Part shown: positions 7,314-16,496 of the stretch, piece after piece
How the letters are laid out: each line of letters begins with the position of its first letter
Numbering within the stretch: the first letter of the stretch is position 1
Assembly: GCF_003570705.1 (NCBI RefSeq)
Contig: NZ_QWVT01000026.1
Coordinates: 1 to 35,343, forward strand
Origin: Mesobacillus zeae
Lineage (GTDB): Bacteria > Bacillota > Bacilli > Bacillales > Cytobacillaceae
Direction of reading: 5' to 3'
Length of the DNA stretch: 35,343 nt
Translations under genes and position numbers: made by a program
The notes under the pieces: model-generated
The model's input: the letters and a program-made list of their open reading frames with translations, nothing else
The model's database searches: none
Told to the model about the DNA's origin: nothing

Positions 7314-9172
7314 GCTTCCTGGAAAAAATGAAGACTGAGATTTTAATAGGTGATGGAGCAATGGGCACCCTCCTATACTCGTTTGGGACAGGAAGCTGTT
7401 TTGAGGAGCTGAACCTTTCCCACCCCGAAGATATCGTCCGCATTCATCAGGCTTATATCGATGCCGGGGCTGATATGATCCAGACAAATACGTATGCCGC
7501 CAATTATTTAAAGCTTCAAAGATACGGCCTTGAGGATTCTGTGAAAGAGATGAACAGCTCTGCAGTAAGGCTTGCCCGCCAAGCCGCACAGCAAAAAGCG
7601 TACCTCCTTGGCACGGTTGGCGGGAACCGGGGCATAAGGCCATCCGCCATCCCGCTTGATGAAATAAAAAGAAGCTTTCGCGAGCAGCTGTATTGTCTGC
7701 TTCTCGAAGGAGTGGATGGCATCCTTCTTGAGACATACTACGACATTGAAGAACTGGAAACGGTGTTGAAGATTGCCCGTAGGGAAACGGAACTTCCAAT
7801 CATTGCGCAGATTTCTCTCCAAGAGATCGCCCTCATGGAAGATGGGACATCCATTGGGGACGCTTTTGACAAATTGGAAGGGCTGGGCGCCGATATTGTC
7901 GGGCTTAACTGCCGTCTCGGCCCCCACCATATGATTGCCAGCCTCGAAGGAGTGGAGTTGCCGAAGAAAGCGTACCTTTCCGCTTATCCGAATGCCGGGC
8001 TGCCATCCTATACAGACGGCAGGTTCCATTATGAAGGCAATCCAGAGTACTTCCGGAAGTCTGCCCAAAGCTTCCGAGATCAAGGTGTTCGGCTGATTGG
8101 GGGCTGTTGTGGAACGACTCCTGAACATATTCGTGCTATTGAAAGTGAATTAAAAGGGCTCGCTCCTGTAACGCACAAAAAGGTTATTGGAAGGAAAGCA
8201 AAAATTGTTGTCAGCCCTCCCGAAGTGATTCGGAAAGAGAGGCCACTGGAGGAGGTAGTCAAGGAACGGCCATCTGTCATCGTTGAACTTGATTCCCCCC
8301 GGAAGCTTGATACGACGCGCTTTTTTCAAGGGGCAAAAGCTCTTAAAGAAGCCGGTATTGACGCTTTGACGCTTGCGGATAATTCGCTTGCTTCTCCGAG
8401 GATTTCAAACAAGTCCATCGGCCACCTTGTCAAAGAGAAAGTCGGATTGCGGCCGCTTGTGCATTTAACCTGTCGCGACCGCAATATCATTGGCTTACAG
8501 TCCCATTTGATGGGGCTTCATACACTGGGCCTCCATGATGTTCTGGCTGTTACGGGCGACCCTGCCCGTGTTGGCGATTTTCCGGGAGCTTCATCTGTCT
8601 TTGATGTATCATCATTTGAACTGATTGAAATGATAAAACAGTTTAACGAAGGGTTCTCCTATTCAGGCAAGGACCTTGGCCAAAAAGGTGCTTTTTCCAT
8701 CGGCGCTGCGTTCAATCCGCATGTCCGTTCACTGGAAAAAGCGGTCTCGCGGATGGAGAAGAAAATAAAGTGCGGTGCGCATTATTTCATCACCCAGCCC
8801 GTCTATTCAGAAAAACTGCTTCTTGATGTCTATGAAGCAACAAAGCATCTCGATGTGCCTGTCTATATCGGCCTCATGCCGCTGACAAGCAGCAGGAATG
8901 CGGAATTTCTTCATAATGAAGTGCCTGGGATCAAAATTTCGCAGGAAATCCTCGACACGATGGCAAAATTCAATAATGATCCGGTCTCTTCCAAAAAGGA
9001 AGGCATCGCAATTACAAAAGGTCTGATTGAGGCTGCAGCAGAGCTGTTCAACGGAATATACCTGATCACTCCTTTCATGAATTATGAGATGAGTGTCGAA
9101 CTGGCAAACTACGCCAACGAATGCAGTAGCCTGCTGTCAAGGAGGAAACAGAATGTCAACTACGTTAACTGA
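7310..9172 (+). CDS. yitJ: Bifunctional homocysteine S-methyltransferase / methylene-THF reductase
   Basis: 620 residues, two domains. Residues 1 to about 290 form a homocysteine S-methyltransferase barrel: GDGAMGT at 15-21 and the zinc-binding cysteines in GLNC (Cys201) and GGCCGTT (Cys266-Cys267). Residues about 320-610 form a methylenetetrahydrofolate reductase (MetF type) with ALTLADN, VHLTCRDRN, LAVTGDP and FFI/YFITQPVYS. It can both make 5-methyl-THF and methylate homocysteine; the methyl donor used by the first domain in Bacillus is not settled. GAGGAGG precedes the ATG, which overlaps the metC stop. Its last 20 bases overlap metH. Confidence 0.95.
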   Translation: MSFLEKMKTEILIGDGAMGTLLYSFGTGSCFEELNLSHPEDIVRIHQAYIDAGADMIQTNTYAANYLKLQRYGLEDSVKEMNSSAVRLARQAAQQKAYLLGTVGGNRGIRPSAIPLDEIKRSFREQLYCLLLEGVDGILLETYYDIEELETVLKIARRETELPIIAQISLQEIALMEDGTSIGDAFDKLEGLGADIVGLNCRLGPHHMIASLEGVELPKKAYLSAYPNAGLPSYTDGRFHYEGNPEYFRKSAQSFRDQGVRLIGGCCGTTPEHIRAIESELKGLAPVTHKKVIGRKAKIVVSPPEVIRKERPLEEVVKERPSVIVELDSPRKLDTTRFFQGAKALKEAGIDALTLADNSLASPRISNKSIGHLVKEKVGLRPLVHLTCRDRNIIGLQSHLMGLHTLGLHDVLAVTGDPARVGDFPGASSVFDVSSFELIEMIKQFNEGFSYSGKDLGQKGAFSIGAAFNPHVRSLEKAVSRMEKKIKCGAHYFITQPVYSEKLLLDVYEATKHLDVPVYIGLMPLTSSRNAEFLHNEVPGIKISQEILDTMAKFNNDPVSSKKEGIAITKGLIEAAAELFNGIYLITPFMNYEMSVELANYANECSSLLSRRKQNVNYVN

Positions 9173-12100
9173 GGAGCTAAAGAAGAAAATCCTGATTATG
9201 GACGGGGCGATGGGGACGATGCTCCAGCAGGCTGACCTAACAGCCGATGACTTTGGCGGCGAGGAATATGACGGGTGCAACGAGATCCTGAACCTCACAG
9301 CTCCCGATGTCATTGAGAGGATTCACCGTGAATATTTTGAGGCGGGTGCCGATATTGTGGAAACCAATACATTTGGTGCCACCAGCCTTGTCCTCGATGA
9401 TTATGATCTAGGAGAAAAAGCTTATGAAATCAACAAGACTGCAGCTCTTTTGGCAAGGAAGGCTGCAGACGAAGCCTCTGCTCCAAAGTGGCCAAGGTTC
9501 GTTGCCGGATCGATGGGACCGACGACAAAAACACTAAGTGTCACCGGAGGAGCAACCTTTGAAAGAATGTCCGCCGCTTATGAAGAACAAGCTCTTGGAC
9601 TGCTCGACGGTAATGTGGACTTGCTGCTTCTGGAAACAAGCCAGGACCTTTTAAATGTCAAAGCTGCTTTTACAGGAATAAAACGGGCTTTCCGGCAGCG
9701 GGAAAAAGAAATCCCGCTCATGATCTCTGCCACCATCGAGCCAATGGGTACAACACTCGCAGGCCAATCAATTGAAGCCTTCTATATCTCTGTTACTCAT
9801 ATGAAGCCTCTCGCAATTGGATTAAATTGCGCTACAGGACCGGAATTTATGCAGGAGCACCTTCGTTCATTATCAAACCTTGCAACATCTGCTGTCAGCT
9901 GTTATCCCAATGCAGGCTTGCCTGATGAAGAGGGGCATTACCATGAAACCCCGGATACACTGGCCCAGAAGCTGGCAGACTTTGCCAGGGAAGGCTGGCT
10001 GAATATCGTTGGCGGCTGCTGCGGCACTACCCCGGAGCATATAAAAGCAATCGCTGAAAAAATGTCTGGCCGCAAGCCGCGCCAAAAGGAACAGAACGAG
10101 CTTCATATGGTTTCAGGCATCGAGCCGTTTATTTACGATGCTCCAACACTCAGGCCAATAATGGTTGGGGAGCGGACCAATGTCATTGGTTCCCGAAAGT
10201 TCAAGCGTTTGATCTCAGAGGGGAAAATGGAAGAAGCGGCTGAAGTTGCCAGGGCGCAGGTGAAAAACGGTGCGCATGTAATCGATATATGCCTTGCCGA
10301 TCCTGACAGGGAAGAAATTGTGGATATGGAGCAATTTATCCAGGAAGCTGTCAAAAAGATTAAAGTCCCGCTTGTGATTGATTCTACTGATGATAAGGTC
10401 ATTGAAAAGGCTCTGAGCTACTCGCAGGGAAAAGCAATTATCAATTCTATCAATCTGGAGGACGGCGAAGAACGCTTTGCGAAAGTGGCCAGCCTTATCC
10501 ACCAATACGGCGGTGCGGTTGTTGTCGGGACAATTGATGAGGAAGGCATGGGAGTCTCGGCCGCAAGAAAGCTGGAAATCGCAAGACGCTCATACGAACT
10601 TCTCGTGGAAAAATATCATGTCCCTCCTCAGGATTTGATTTTTGATCCACTTGTCTTTCCGGTCGGTACAGGTGATGAGCAATATATAGGCTCAGCGAAA
10701 GCAACCATTGAAGGAATCAGGATGATCGAAGAAGCTCTTCCGAAGACGCAGACAATCCTGGGGATCAGCAATGTATCATTCGGCCTTCCTCCCGTCGGGC
10801 GGGAAGTGCTCAATTCGGTTTTTCTATACCACTGTACCCAGGCGGGCCTTGATTATGCCATCGTAAATACGGAAAAGCTAGAACGCTTTGCTTCAATTAG
10901 TCCTAAAGAGATCAAGATGGCGGAGGAACTGCTGTTTCATACAACAGACCAAAGCCTTGCACAGTTTACGGAGTTCTACCGTGACAAGAAGAAGGAGGCA
11001 AAAAGTACACTTCCCGATATGACGCTTGAAGAGCGCCTTGCCTATTATGTTGTTGAAGGGACAAAAGAAGGGCTGATTCCGGACCTTGATGCTGCCCTGG
11101 ATTCATTTCCTGCTCCCCTTGATATCATTAACGGTCCATTGATGGAGGGGATGAAGGAAGTCGGCAGGCTATTCAACGATAACCAATTGATTGTGGCGGA
11201 AGTCCTTCAAAGTGCAGAAGTGATGAAAGCTGCCGTTTCACACCTTGAGCCGCATATGGAAAAGAACGACTCGTCGGCGGCGAAAGGAAAGGTCATCCTT
11301 GCTACGGTTAAGGGCGATGTCCATGACATCGGGAAAAATCTTGTGGATATTATCCTCAGCAACAATGGCTACGAAGTGATTGATCTGGGGATAAAGGTCA
11401 ATCCAACGACCTTGATTGAGGCTGTGAAGAAAGAGAAACCTGATATTATCGGACTTTCTGGGCTGCTCGTAAAATCAGCGCAGCAAATGGTCCTCACCGC
11501 CCATGACATGAAGCAAGCAGGAATTGATACTCCGATCATGGTCGGCGGAGCAGCGCTGTCGAGAAAGTTCACGGATACAAAAATAGCCAGGGAATATGGT
11601 GGTCTTGTCCTATATGCGAAGGATGCGATGAACGGACTATCGCTCGCCAACCAGCTCCGTAACCCAAAAGAGCAGGAAAAGCTGCATCAGGAGGTAAGAT
11701 CCAAGCAAGAGGCCGCGGCCTTGCGTTCCTATGCCGCTCCTGTTAAGACGGCAGCAACTGCTGTATTGGATCGTCCTAAGGCAGTTGCAAAGGCGCCGGT
11801 CTATATCCCTGAGGATACTAAAAGGCATTTGTTAAAAGCTTATTCGCTGGGGCATATTGAACCGTACATCAATCAGCAGATGCTTCTTGGCCACCATCTA
11901 GGCGTTAAGGGGAAAGTTGAGAAGCTGCTAGCGCAAGGCGACGAAAAGACCGTGAAAATTTATGAGGTTGTCAGGTCACTTTTAACAGAAGCAAAAGCGG
12001 AAGACTGGATTAAGCCGGCGGCTGTCTATCAGTTTTTCCCTGCCGGGTCTGAGGGCAATAAGCTTTATATATTTGATAGCGAAAAGCGGGACAACATCAT

Positions 12101-12605
12101 TGAAACCTTTGAGTTCCCGCGTCAGGAAGCTGCTCCAGGTCTTTGCCTTGCCGACTATGTAAGGCCTGTCTCAGAAGGTACGACGGATTATGTAGGGATG
12201 TTTGCCGTTACCGCTGGCAAGGGAATCCGCGAGGCGGCGCAGGCATTAAAGCAAGAAGGTCGTTTCCTGGAAAGCCACGCTCTCCAGGCGCTCGCACTTG
12301 AATCTGCTGAAGGCTTTGCTGAGCTGATCCACCGCCAAATGCGAGACCGCTGGGGATTCTCAGACACGCCTGACATGACAATGAAAGACCGCTTCGCAGC
12401 CAAATATCAGGGGCAGCGATTCTCATTCGGCTATCCAGCCTGCCCTGACCTTGAAGACCAGAAGAAGCTGTTCGAACTGTTAAGGCCTGAGGAAATCGGC
12501 ATCCAGCTCACAGAAGGCTGCATGATGGAACCGGAGGCCTCCGTCACCGCGATTGTATTTTCGCATCGGGAAGCAAGGTACTTTAATGTCTTGAAAACAG
12601 AATGA
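9153..12605 (+). CDS. metH: Cobalamin-dependent methionine synthase
   Basis: 1150 residues with all four modules. Homocysteine domain 1 to about 310: GAMGT and zinc ligands Cys226, Cys289, Cys290. Pterin (methyl-THF) domain about 325-600: VGERTNVIGS and VIDSTD. Cobalamin domain about 620-850: cap helices, then GDVHDIGKN with axial His724 and the Asp/His relay, and GLSGLL. Reactivation domain about 890-1150: YSLGHIEPYINQQMLLGHHLG, FSFGYPACPD and HREARYF for SAM binding. I chose ATG 9153 with AAGGAGG at 9139-9145; a frame extends 20 codons upstream inside yitJ, but without a ribosome site. It closes the SAM-controlled operon and uses methyl-THF made by YitJ. Reactivation needs an electron donor not encoded here. 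Confidence 0.97.
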   Translation: MSTTLTEELKKKILIMDGAMGTMLQQADLTADDFGGEEYDGCNEILNLTAPDVIERIHREYFEAGADIVETNTFGATSLVLDDYDLGEKAYEINKTAALLARKAADEASAPKWPRFVAGSMGPTTKTLSVTGGATFERMSAAYEEQALGLLDGNVDLLLLETSQDLLNVKAAFTGIKRAFRQREKEIPLMISATIEPMGTTLAGQSIEAFYISVTHMKPLAIGLNCATGPEFMQEHLRSLSNLATSAVSCYPNAGLPDEEGHYHETPDTLAQKLADFAREGWLNIVGGCCGTTPEHIKAIAEKMSGRKPRQKEQNELHMVSGIEPFIYDAPTLRPIMVGERTNVIGSRKFKRLISEGKMEEAAEVARAQVKNGAHVIDICLADPDREEIVDMEQFIQEAVKKIKVPLVIDSTDDKVIEKALSYSQGKAIINSINLEDGEERFAKVASLIHQYGGAVVVGTIDEEGMGVSAARKLEIARRSYELLVEKYHVPPQDLIFDPLVFPVGTGDEQYIGSAKATIEGIRMIEEALPKTQTILGISNVSFGLPPVGREVLNSVFLYHCTQAGLDYAIVNTEKLERFASISPKEIKMAEELLFHTTDQSLAQFTEFYRDKKKEAKSTLPDMTLEERLAYYVVEGTKEGLIPDLDAALDSFPAPLDIINGPLMEGMKEVGRLFNDNQLIVAEVLQSAEVMKAAVSHLEPHMEKNDSSAAKGKVILATVKGDVHDIGKNLVDIILSNNGYEVIDLGIKVNPTTLIEAVKKEKPDIIGLSGLLVKSAQQMVLTAHDMKQAGIDTPIMVGGAALSRKFTDTKIAREYGGLVLYAKDAMNGLSLANQLRNPKEQEKLHQEVRSKQEAAALRSYAAPVKTAATAVLDRPKAVAKAPVYIPEDTKRHLLKAYSLGHIEPYINQQMLLGHHLGVKGKVEKLLAQGDEKTVKIYEVVRSLLTEAKAEDWIKPAAVYQFFPAGSEGNKLYIFDSEKRDNIIETFEFPRQEAAPGLCLADYVRPVSEGTTDYVGMFAVTAGKGIREAAQALKQEGRFLESHALQALALESAEGFAELIHRQMRDRWGFSDTPDMTMKDRFAAKYQGQRFSFGYPACPDLEDQKKLFELLRPEEIGIQLTEGCMMEPEASVTAIVFSHREARYFNVLKTE

Positions 12606-12610
12606 AGAAT

Positions 12611-12649
12611 AGAGAGCCCCTTTGCCATGCTATTGGAAAGGGGTTCTCT
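12611..12649 (+). terminator. Terminator of the met operon
   Basis: A 13-bp stem, AGAGAGCCCCTTT (12611-12623) with AAAGGGGTTCTCT (12637-12649), six bases after the metH stop. The stem is strong but the tail is short of T, so some read-through is possible. Confidence 0.65.
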
Positions 12650-13141
12650 TGCCGTTGTAAGGGAGGTGGGCTAGATTACATAATTTTGTATATGAAGGTT
12701 CGAAATACAGTAACTCGGAATAGAAATCGCCCTAACTGTAGATAGAACGCTCTTTACCGTAGATAGATTGCAGCTAACCGTAGATAGCGCGTTTTACGGA
12801 GGAAAGCCCTATTGAAAATGTGGTGCTGGAACCGGTTACAACTTGCGTTTTATGAGAGAATTCGCTGAAAGTGTTCTTAGCCTCTTTCCTTTCAAAAATC
12901 AGCCGAAAAAAAACGTTTTTAGTTAAACCGACCCGTGAGGCTAAACTTTCATAATCAAAAAAATCATCCTTTCTTTGTAATGTTTTCTTAGTCAAATAGA
13001 TTCCGAAAGTCCCGAAGCATTCTTCCTGATGAAATATTGTTTTTAATATATAGAATAGTTCTATAACAAATTCACTATTTCACAAACTATAATATAGGTG
13101 GCGCCGGAAACTAAGACAAAATAAAAAGGTAGGGCTTTAGG
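12650..13141. other. Intergenic region between met operon and asparaginase
   Basis: Nearly 500 bp without a supported gene. It contains the 21-bp array, then A+T-rich DNA. TATAAT at 13088-13093 is a -10 candidate for the asparaginase gene, but I see no good -35 at 17 bp. A minus-strand frame (12774-12995) with a TTG start and no ribosome site is not convincing. Confidence 0.5.
12711..12800. repeat. Second 21-bp-period array (GTAGATAG units)
   Basis: GTAGATAG starts at 12738, 12759 and 12780, exactly 21 bp apart. A diverged unit (TAACTCGGAATAG) lies before at 12711 and a truncated one (TACGGA) after. One minus-strand frame stays open across the array and gives an L-S-T-V-x-x-x heptapeptide. 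The sequence differs from the array at 1-88, but period, size and intergenic setting are the same. Confidence 0.75.
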
Positions 13142-14302
13142 ATGAATCAATCAATGAATGTGTTCAGCAAGAAGAAAGCTGCAAGCATAGCTCTTACATT
13201 TACATTATTGATACCGGGTTTAGCAGGATGTACTTCTGCTTCAGCCACAAAGAAAGCAGACCCAGCCAAAGTGGAAAAGGTTGAAACAAAAACAGCTGCA
13301 GCCACTGATAATAAAGCACTGCCAAACGTGAAAATTCTTGCGACTGGCGGCACGATTGCAGGGGCGGCAAAATCCGAGTCGGAAACAACTGGCTATAAAG
13401 CAGGGGTTGTCGGGGTCGATCAATTGGTGGAAGCTGTTCCAGAACTAAAAGAGCTTGCCAATATTAGTGGTCAGCAGGTTTGCAAGATTGATAGCTCCGC
13501 AATGACAAACGAAATTTTATTGGACCTTGCAAAAGAGGTCGATAAGCAATTAAAAGACCCGAAAATTAATGGAATCGTCATCACTCATGGTACTGATACA
13601 CTAGAAGAAACTGCTTATTTTCTTAACCTGGTAATCAAAAGCGACAAGCCGGTCGTTCTTGTTGGATCGATGCGTCCTTCAACCGCTTTGAGTGCAGATG
13701 GCCCATTGAATCTATATAATGCGGTTGCCATTGCCGCTAGTGAAGAATCAAAAGGAAAAGGCGTGTTAGTTGCCCTTAATGATAAGATTGGTTCTGCCCG
13801 TGATACGACTAAAACCAATACAACCAGTGTGGATACTTTTGGATCACAGGACTTTGGCTATTTAGGATTGGTACAAGGTGGGAAACCATATTTTTATACA
13901 GAATCAACACGTAAAAATACGACAGAAACTGAATTCAATGTAAACGACATTAAAGACCTACCGCGGGTTGATATCGTATACGCCCACGGAAATGACAGCA
14001 GAGTGATGGTGGATGCCGCGGTAAAAGCAGGCGCAAAAGCAATCATCCATGCCGGTACCGGTAACGGAAGCGTCTATCCGGAAACATTGGAAGGATTAAT
14101 CGATGCGCAGAAAAAAGGCGTCGTTGTTGTCCGGGATTCCAAGGTAGGCAGCGGAATGGTTACACGTGAGGATGTCGATGACAAAAATCATTTTGTTTCA
14201 GCGGATACCCTGAATCCGGTTAAGGCGAGAGTGTTGCTCATGTTAGCCTTATCGAAAACCAATGACCCTGCAAAAATTCAGGAAATGTTCAATCAATATT
14301 AA
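13142..14302 (+). CDS. Type II L-asparaginase, predicted lipoprotein
   Basis: 386 residues; hydrolyses L-asparagine to aspartate and ammonia outside the membrane. The signal peptide ends in a lipobox LAGC (Cys30), followed by a Lys/Ala-rich linker to about residue 58. Catalytic motifs are ATGGTIAG with nucleophile Thr71, and THGTDTLEETA with Thr151-Asp152; also GSMRPSTALSADGP and the C-terminal VVRDSKVGSG. This matches the extracellular AnsZ-type enzyme of Bacillus. AGGTAGGG and the ATG at 13142 define the start; a second ATG at 13154 is possible. It is followed by a strong terminator shared with the convergent LysR gene. Nitrogen control is plausible but no operator is seen. Confidence 0.95.
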   Translation: MNQSMNVFSKKKAASIALTFTLLIPGLAGCTSASATKKADPAKVEKVETKTAAATDNKALPNVKILATGGTIAGAAKSESETTGYKAGVVGVDQLVEAVPELKELANISGQQVCKIDSSAMTNEILLDLAKEVDKQLKDPKINGIVITHGTDTLEETAYFLNLVIKSDKPVVLVGSMRPSTALSADGPLNLYNAVAIAASEESKGKGVLVALNDKIGSARDTTKTNTTSVDTFGSQDFGYLGLVQGGKPYFYTESTRKNTTETEFNVNDIKDLPRVDIVYAHGNDSRVMVDAAVKAGAKAIIHAGTGNGSVYPETLEGLIDAQKKGVVVVRDSKVGSGMVTREDVDDKNHFVSADTLNPVKARVLLMLALSKTNDPAKIQEMFNQY

Positions 14303-14318
14303 AATAATTTCACCTAAA

Positions 14319-14360
14319 CAAGACAGAGGAGCAAGGATGATGCTCCTCTGTCTTGTTTTT
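14319..14360. terminator. Bidirectional terminator
   Basis: A perfect 15-bp stem, CAAGACAGAGGAGCA (14319-14333) with TGCTCCTCTGTCTTG (14341-14355), followed by TTTTT on the plus strand. It separates the asparaginase gene from the convergent LysR gene. Confidence 0.9.
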
Positions 14361-14375
14361 GGGTTGGGTAAGTGC

Positions 14376-15248
14376 CTATTTAGAAAGATTAAGATTCTCG
14401 AAGAATCCTAAAAAGGGAGAGATGGTTTGACCTTTCAAATGGATAAGGCTGATCTTTATGGTCAAATTCAATGCTGGCCATAATGGCACCGAGCCAAGTT
14501 CACCATTTATGATTTCTTTTTTTACACAATGCTCCGGTAAAAAGCTTATGCCCATACCTTGCTTTACTAGAACTTTTGCTGCTTCCATACTATCGACTTC
14601 CAAAGCCACATTAAGCTTCAACCTGTCGGCCTGGAATAAATTTTGAATTACCAGCCAATCCATTGAGTCATATCCAAAAAACACGATTGGCTGGCGGCTA
14701 ACATCTCTAATTGTTGCTCTTTTTTTAAGCAATTCATGATTGGGAGGTGCTACAAGGACAATGGGATCCTCCTTGATGAGGAGCGATTCAATATTCGGAT
14801 GTGCGATTGAGCGGACAAGCGCAAAATCCACTTCTTTGTTTAATACTTTTTTTAAGATTTCAGTGGAATGACCAGTCGACAAACTGATTTGGGCATTTGG
14901 AAATTCCTGCTTGAATTTGAATATAAAATCAGGCATTATGCAGGTAGCAATCGAAGTGGCGCTGCCCATCCTTACTTTATGGGGAACTACTATATTTTGC
15001 TCCATCTTTGTTTTTGCTTCCTGGAAAGAAAATAATATATTTTGGGCGAAGGGGAGAAACTCTTTCCCCTTTTCAGTTAACGATACATGTTTTCCTTCAC
15101 GAAAGAATAACTTCGTGTTCATTTGGTTTTCCAATGAGTGAATGCGTGCGGTCACTGATGGTTGGGTAAGGAATAGGGCTTCAGCTGCCTTATTGAAGCT
15201 GCCAAGGTGGACAGCATAAACAAATGCCTCCAAGTTATGTATATTCAT
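14376..15248 (-). CDS. LysR family transcriptional regulator
   Basis: 290 residues. The N-terminal winged helix (NLEAFVYAVHLGSFNKAAEALFLTQPSVTARI region, residues 3-35, then LENQMNTKLFFREGKHVSLTEKG) is a clear LysR DNA-binding domain, followed by a linker helix and a periplasmic-binding-like effector domain (GSATSIATCIMPDFIFKFKQEFPNAQISLSTG region). ATG 15248 is chosen over the frame start at 15257 because GAGGTGG lies directly upstream. It is divergent from the OsmC-family gene at 15545, so that gene is the likeliest target. It broadly resembles CysL-like Bacillus regulators, but that is not enough to assign an effector. Confidence 0.93.
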   Translation of the reverse strand: MNIHNLEAFVYAVHLGSFNKAAEALFLTQPSVTARIHSLENQMNTKLFFREGKHVSLTEKGKEFLPFAQNILFSFQEAKTKMEQNIVVPHKVRMGSATSIATCIMPDFIFKFKQEFPNAQISLSTGHSTEILKKVLNKEVDFALVRSIAHPNIESLLIKEDPIVLVAPPNHELLKKRATIRDVSRQPIVFFGYDSMDWLVIQNLFQADRLKLNVALEVDSMEAAKVLVKQGMGISFLPEHCVKKEIINGELGSVPLWPALNLTIKISLIHLKGQTISPFLGFFENLNLSK

Positions 15249-15544
15249 CTGGACCACCTCTTCCTAAAATGTACTACCATTATTTTAGCGGAATGATGGA
15301 CGAGTATAGCCAGTAATTTTGACAGTCTCGGGAAGGATATAGTCTTTTTCAAAATGTGTAGGTTTCTACTATAAATAAAAGCAACGTTTGCAGCTTATTA
15401 TAATCAAACTTTATTCCTAACCAACAAAAAAGTGATATCTAAAAACAATGTTAAATGATTCACAAATTATCTATGTTCATTTAAATTAAAAGCGTTATCA
15501 TAAATATATGAGTAAAATTGCAAAAATTAAGGAGATGCTTTCAA

Positions 15545-15988
15545 ATGCCAAAGACTAAGTTTCAAGCTACAGCTCATTTACAAGCTGGAATGCAGGTAAA
15601 GGCTAGATGCAGAGGGTTTGAAATCACAATCGATGAACCGAAGGAACTTGGTGGATCGGATACAGGAATGAATCCGGTTGAGTTGGTTTTGTCAGCTCTA
15701 GGTGCGTGTCAGGCTATTGTTGCCCGTTGTTTTGCACGTAAATTTAAAATAGAATTTGATGATTTTTGGGTCGATGTAGAAGGTGACCTTGATACAGATG
15801 GGTTTATGAAACAATCTGATGTACGTCGTGGATATAGCGATATACGATATAATATTCATATTAAAACTGATGCGCCTAAAGAAAAAGTAGAAGAATTTGT
15901 TGATTTTATTGAGAAAACTTGTCCGGTAGGAGATACGATTGCTAATCCGGTAAATCTCAAACTTAACGAAATCATTATTGAAAAATAA
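15545..15988 (+). CDS. OsmC/Ohr family peroxide-stress protein
   Basis: 147 residues of the OsmC fold, which reduces organic hydroperoxides with a Cys pair. The two family cysteines are present: Cys55 in ALGACQAIV and Cys126 in KTCPVGDTI. GSDTGMNPVELVLSALGAC is the typical entry to the central helix. It belongs to the YhfA-like branch by length and motif, so hydroperoxidase activity is likely but not certain. AAGGAGAT precedes ATG 15545; the upstream TTG 15518 frame has no support. A LysR gene is divergent 296 bp away, and a hairpin terminator follows. Confidence 0.92.
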   Translation: MPKTKFQATAHLQAGMQVKARCRGFEITIDEPKELGGSDTGMNPVELVLSALGACQAIVARCFARKFKIEFDDFWVDVEGDLDTDGFMKQSDVRRGYSDIRYNIHIKTDAPKEKVEEFVDFIEKTCPVGDTIANPVNLKLNEIIIEK

Positions 15989-16072
15989 TAAATTGAGCTT
16001 TGTATACGGTCAATGATTTTTGCTCGTTGTTAATAATACTTCATAACCAACATTATTTAAACGGATAATATG

Positions 16073-16101
16073 AAAAAGGAGCGATTTGCGCTCCTTTTTT
16101 T
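16073..16101 (+). terminator. Terminator of the OsmC-family gene
   Basis: AAAAAGGAGCG (16073-16083) pairs with CGCTCCTTTTT (16089-16099) around a short loop, ending in a T-run. Confidence 0.85.
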
Positions 16102-16296
16102 GCTGTTCTTATTCCTACTTTCTATGTTGATTTTTTGAGAATTTGGTTGTTACTTGTATTGTTATTTAATATTTTACTTCTCAACTGAACCCGTTAGATG
16201 ATGTAAATCACCCCTTTTAATTATCACTTCTATTTTAATGCGGTGGTATTTATTTGCAAAAGGAGGGAGCCAGCCTCTGAACCAGGAAGGGACGAA

Positions 16297-16320
16297 ATTT
16301 AATCAAACGATTGATTAAAT
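16297..16320. promoter_or_regulatory. 24-bp palindrome, operator-like, copy 1
   Basis: Perfect 10-bp arms, ATTTAATCAA (16297-16306) and TTGATTAAAT (16311-16320), around ACGA. The shape is that of a TetR/MarR-class operator, yet no regulator or gene start lies within 500 bp. The core TTAATCAAACGATTGATTAA occurs again at 31368-31387. Confidence 0.5.
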
Positions 16321-16473
16321 GAAGTGGGAGAGATTCAGATACCTTCTGTGGACAGTGTGGAGATGGGAGTGGAGAATAAAACAATCCAATTCTGTGTCGG
16401 GGTGCCCTCCCCAAGTTTAATAATTTTCTTCTAGCGTAAACTCCTTCATCAAGCTGCCTCTTCATTGAATATA

Positions 16474-16496
16474 TAAAAAGGCTGCCATGGGCAGCT
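16474..16496 (-). terminator. Orphan minus-strand hairpin with T-run
   Basis: GCTGCC and GGCAGC at 16482-16496 form a tight stem with a three-base loop; on the minus strand CTTTTTATAT follows. No minus-strand gene is recognisable upstream of it. Confidence 0.4.

Noticed and set aside
7508-8128. Long minus-strand frame inside yitJ
   Set aside because: It is fully contained in a well-supported gene on the other strand and has no recognisable domain; a frame shadow of G+C-richer coding DNA.
12774-12995. Minus-strand frame of 73 codons upstream of asparaginase
   Set aside because: TTG start without a ribosome site, no family likeness, and it runs into the 21-bp repeat array.
16250-16465. Minus-strand frame of 71 codons in the gene-free stretch
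   Set aside because: A good-looking GAAGGAG lies nearby but in the wrong place for the start, composition is odd (many Pro, Arg), and no family is evident.
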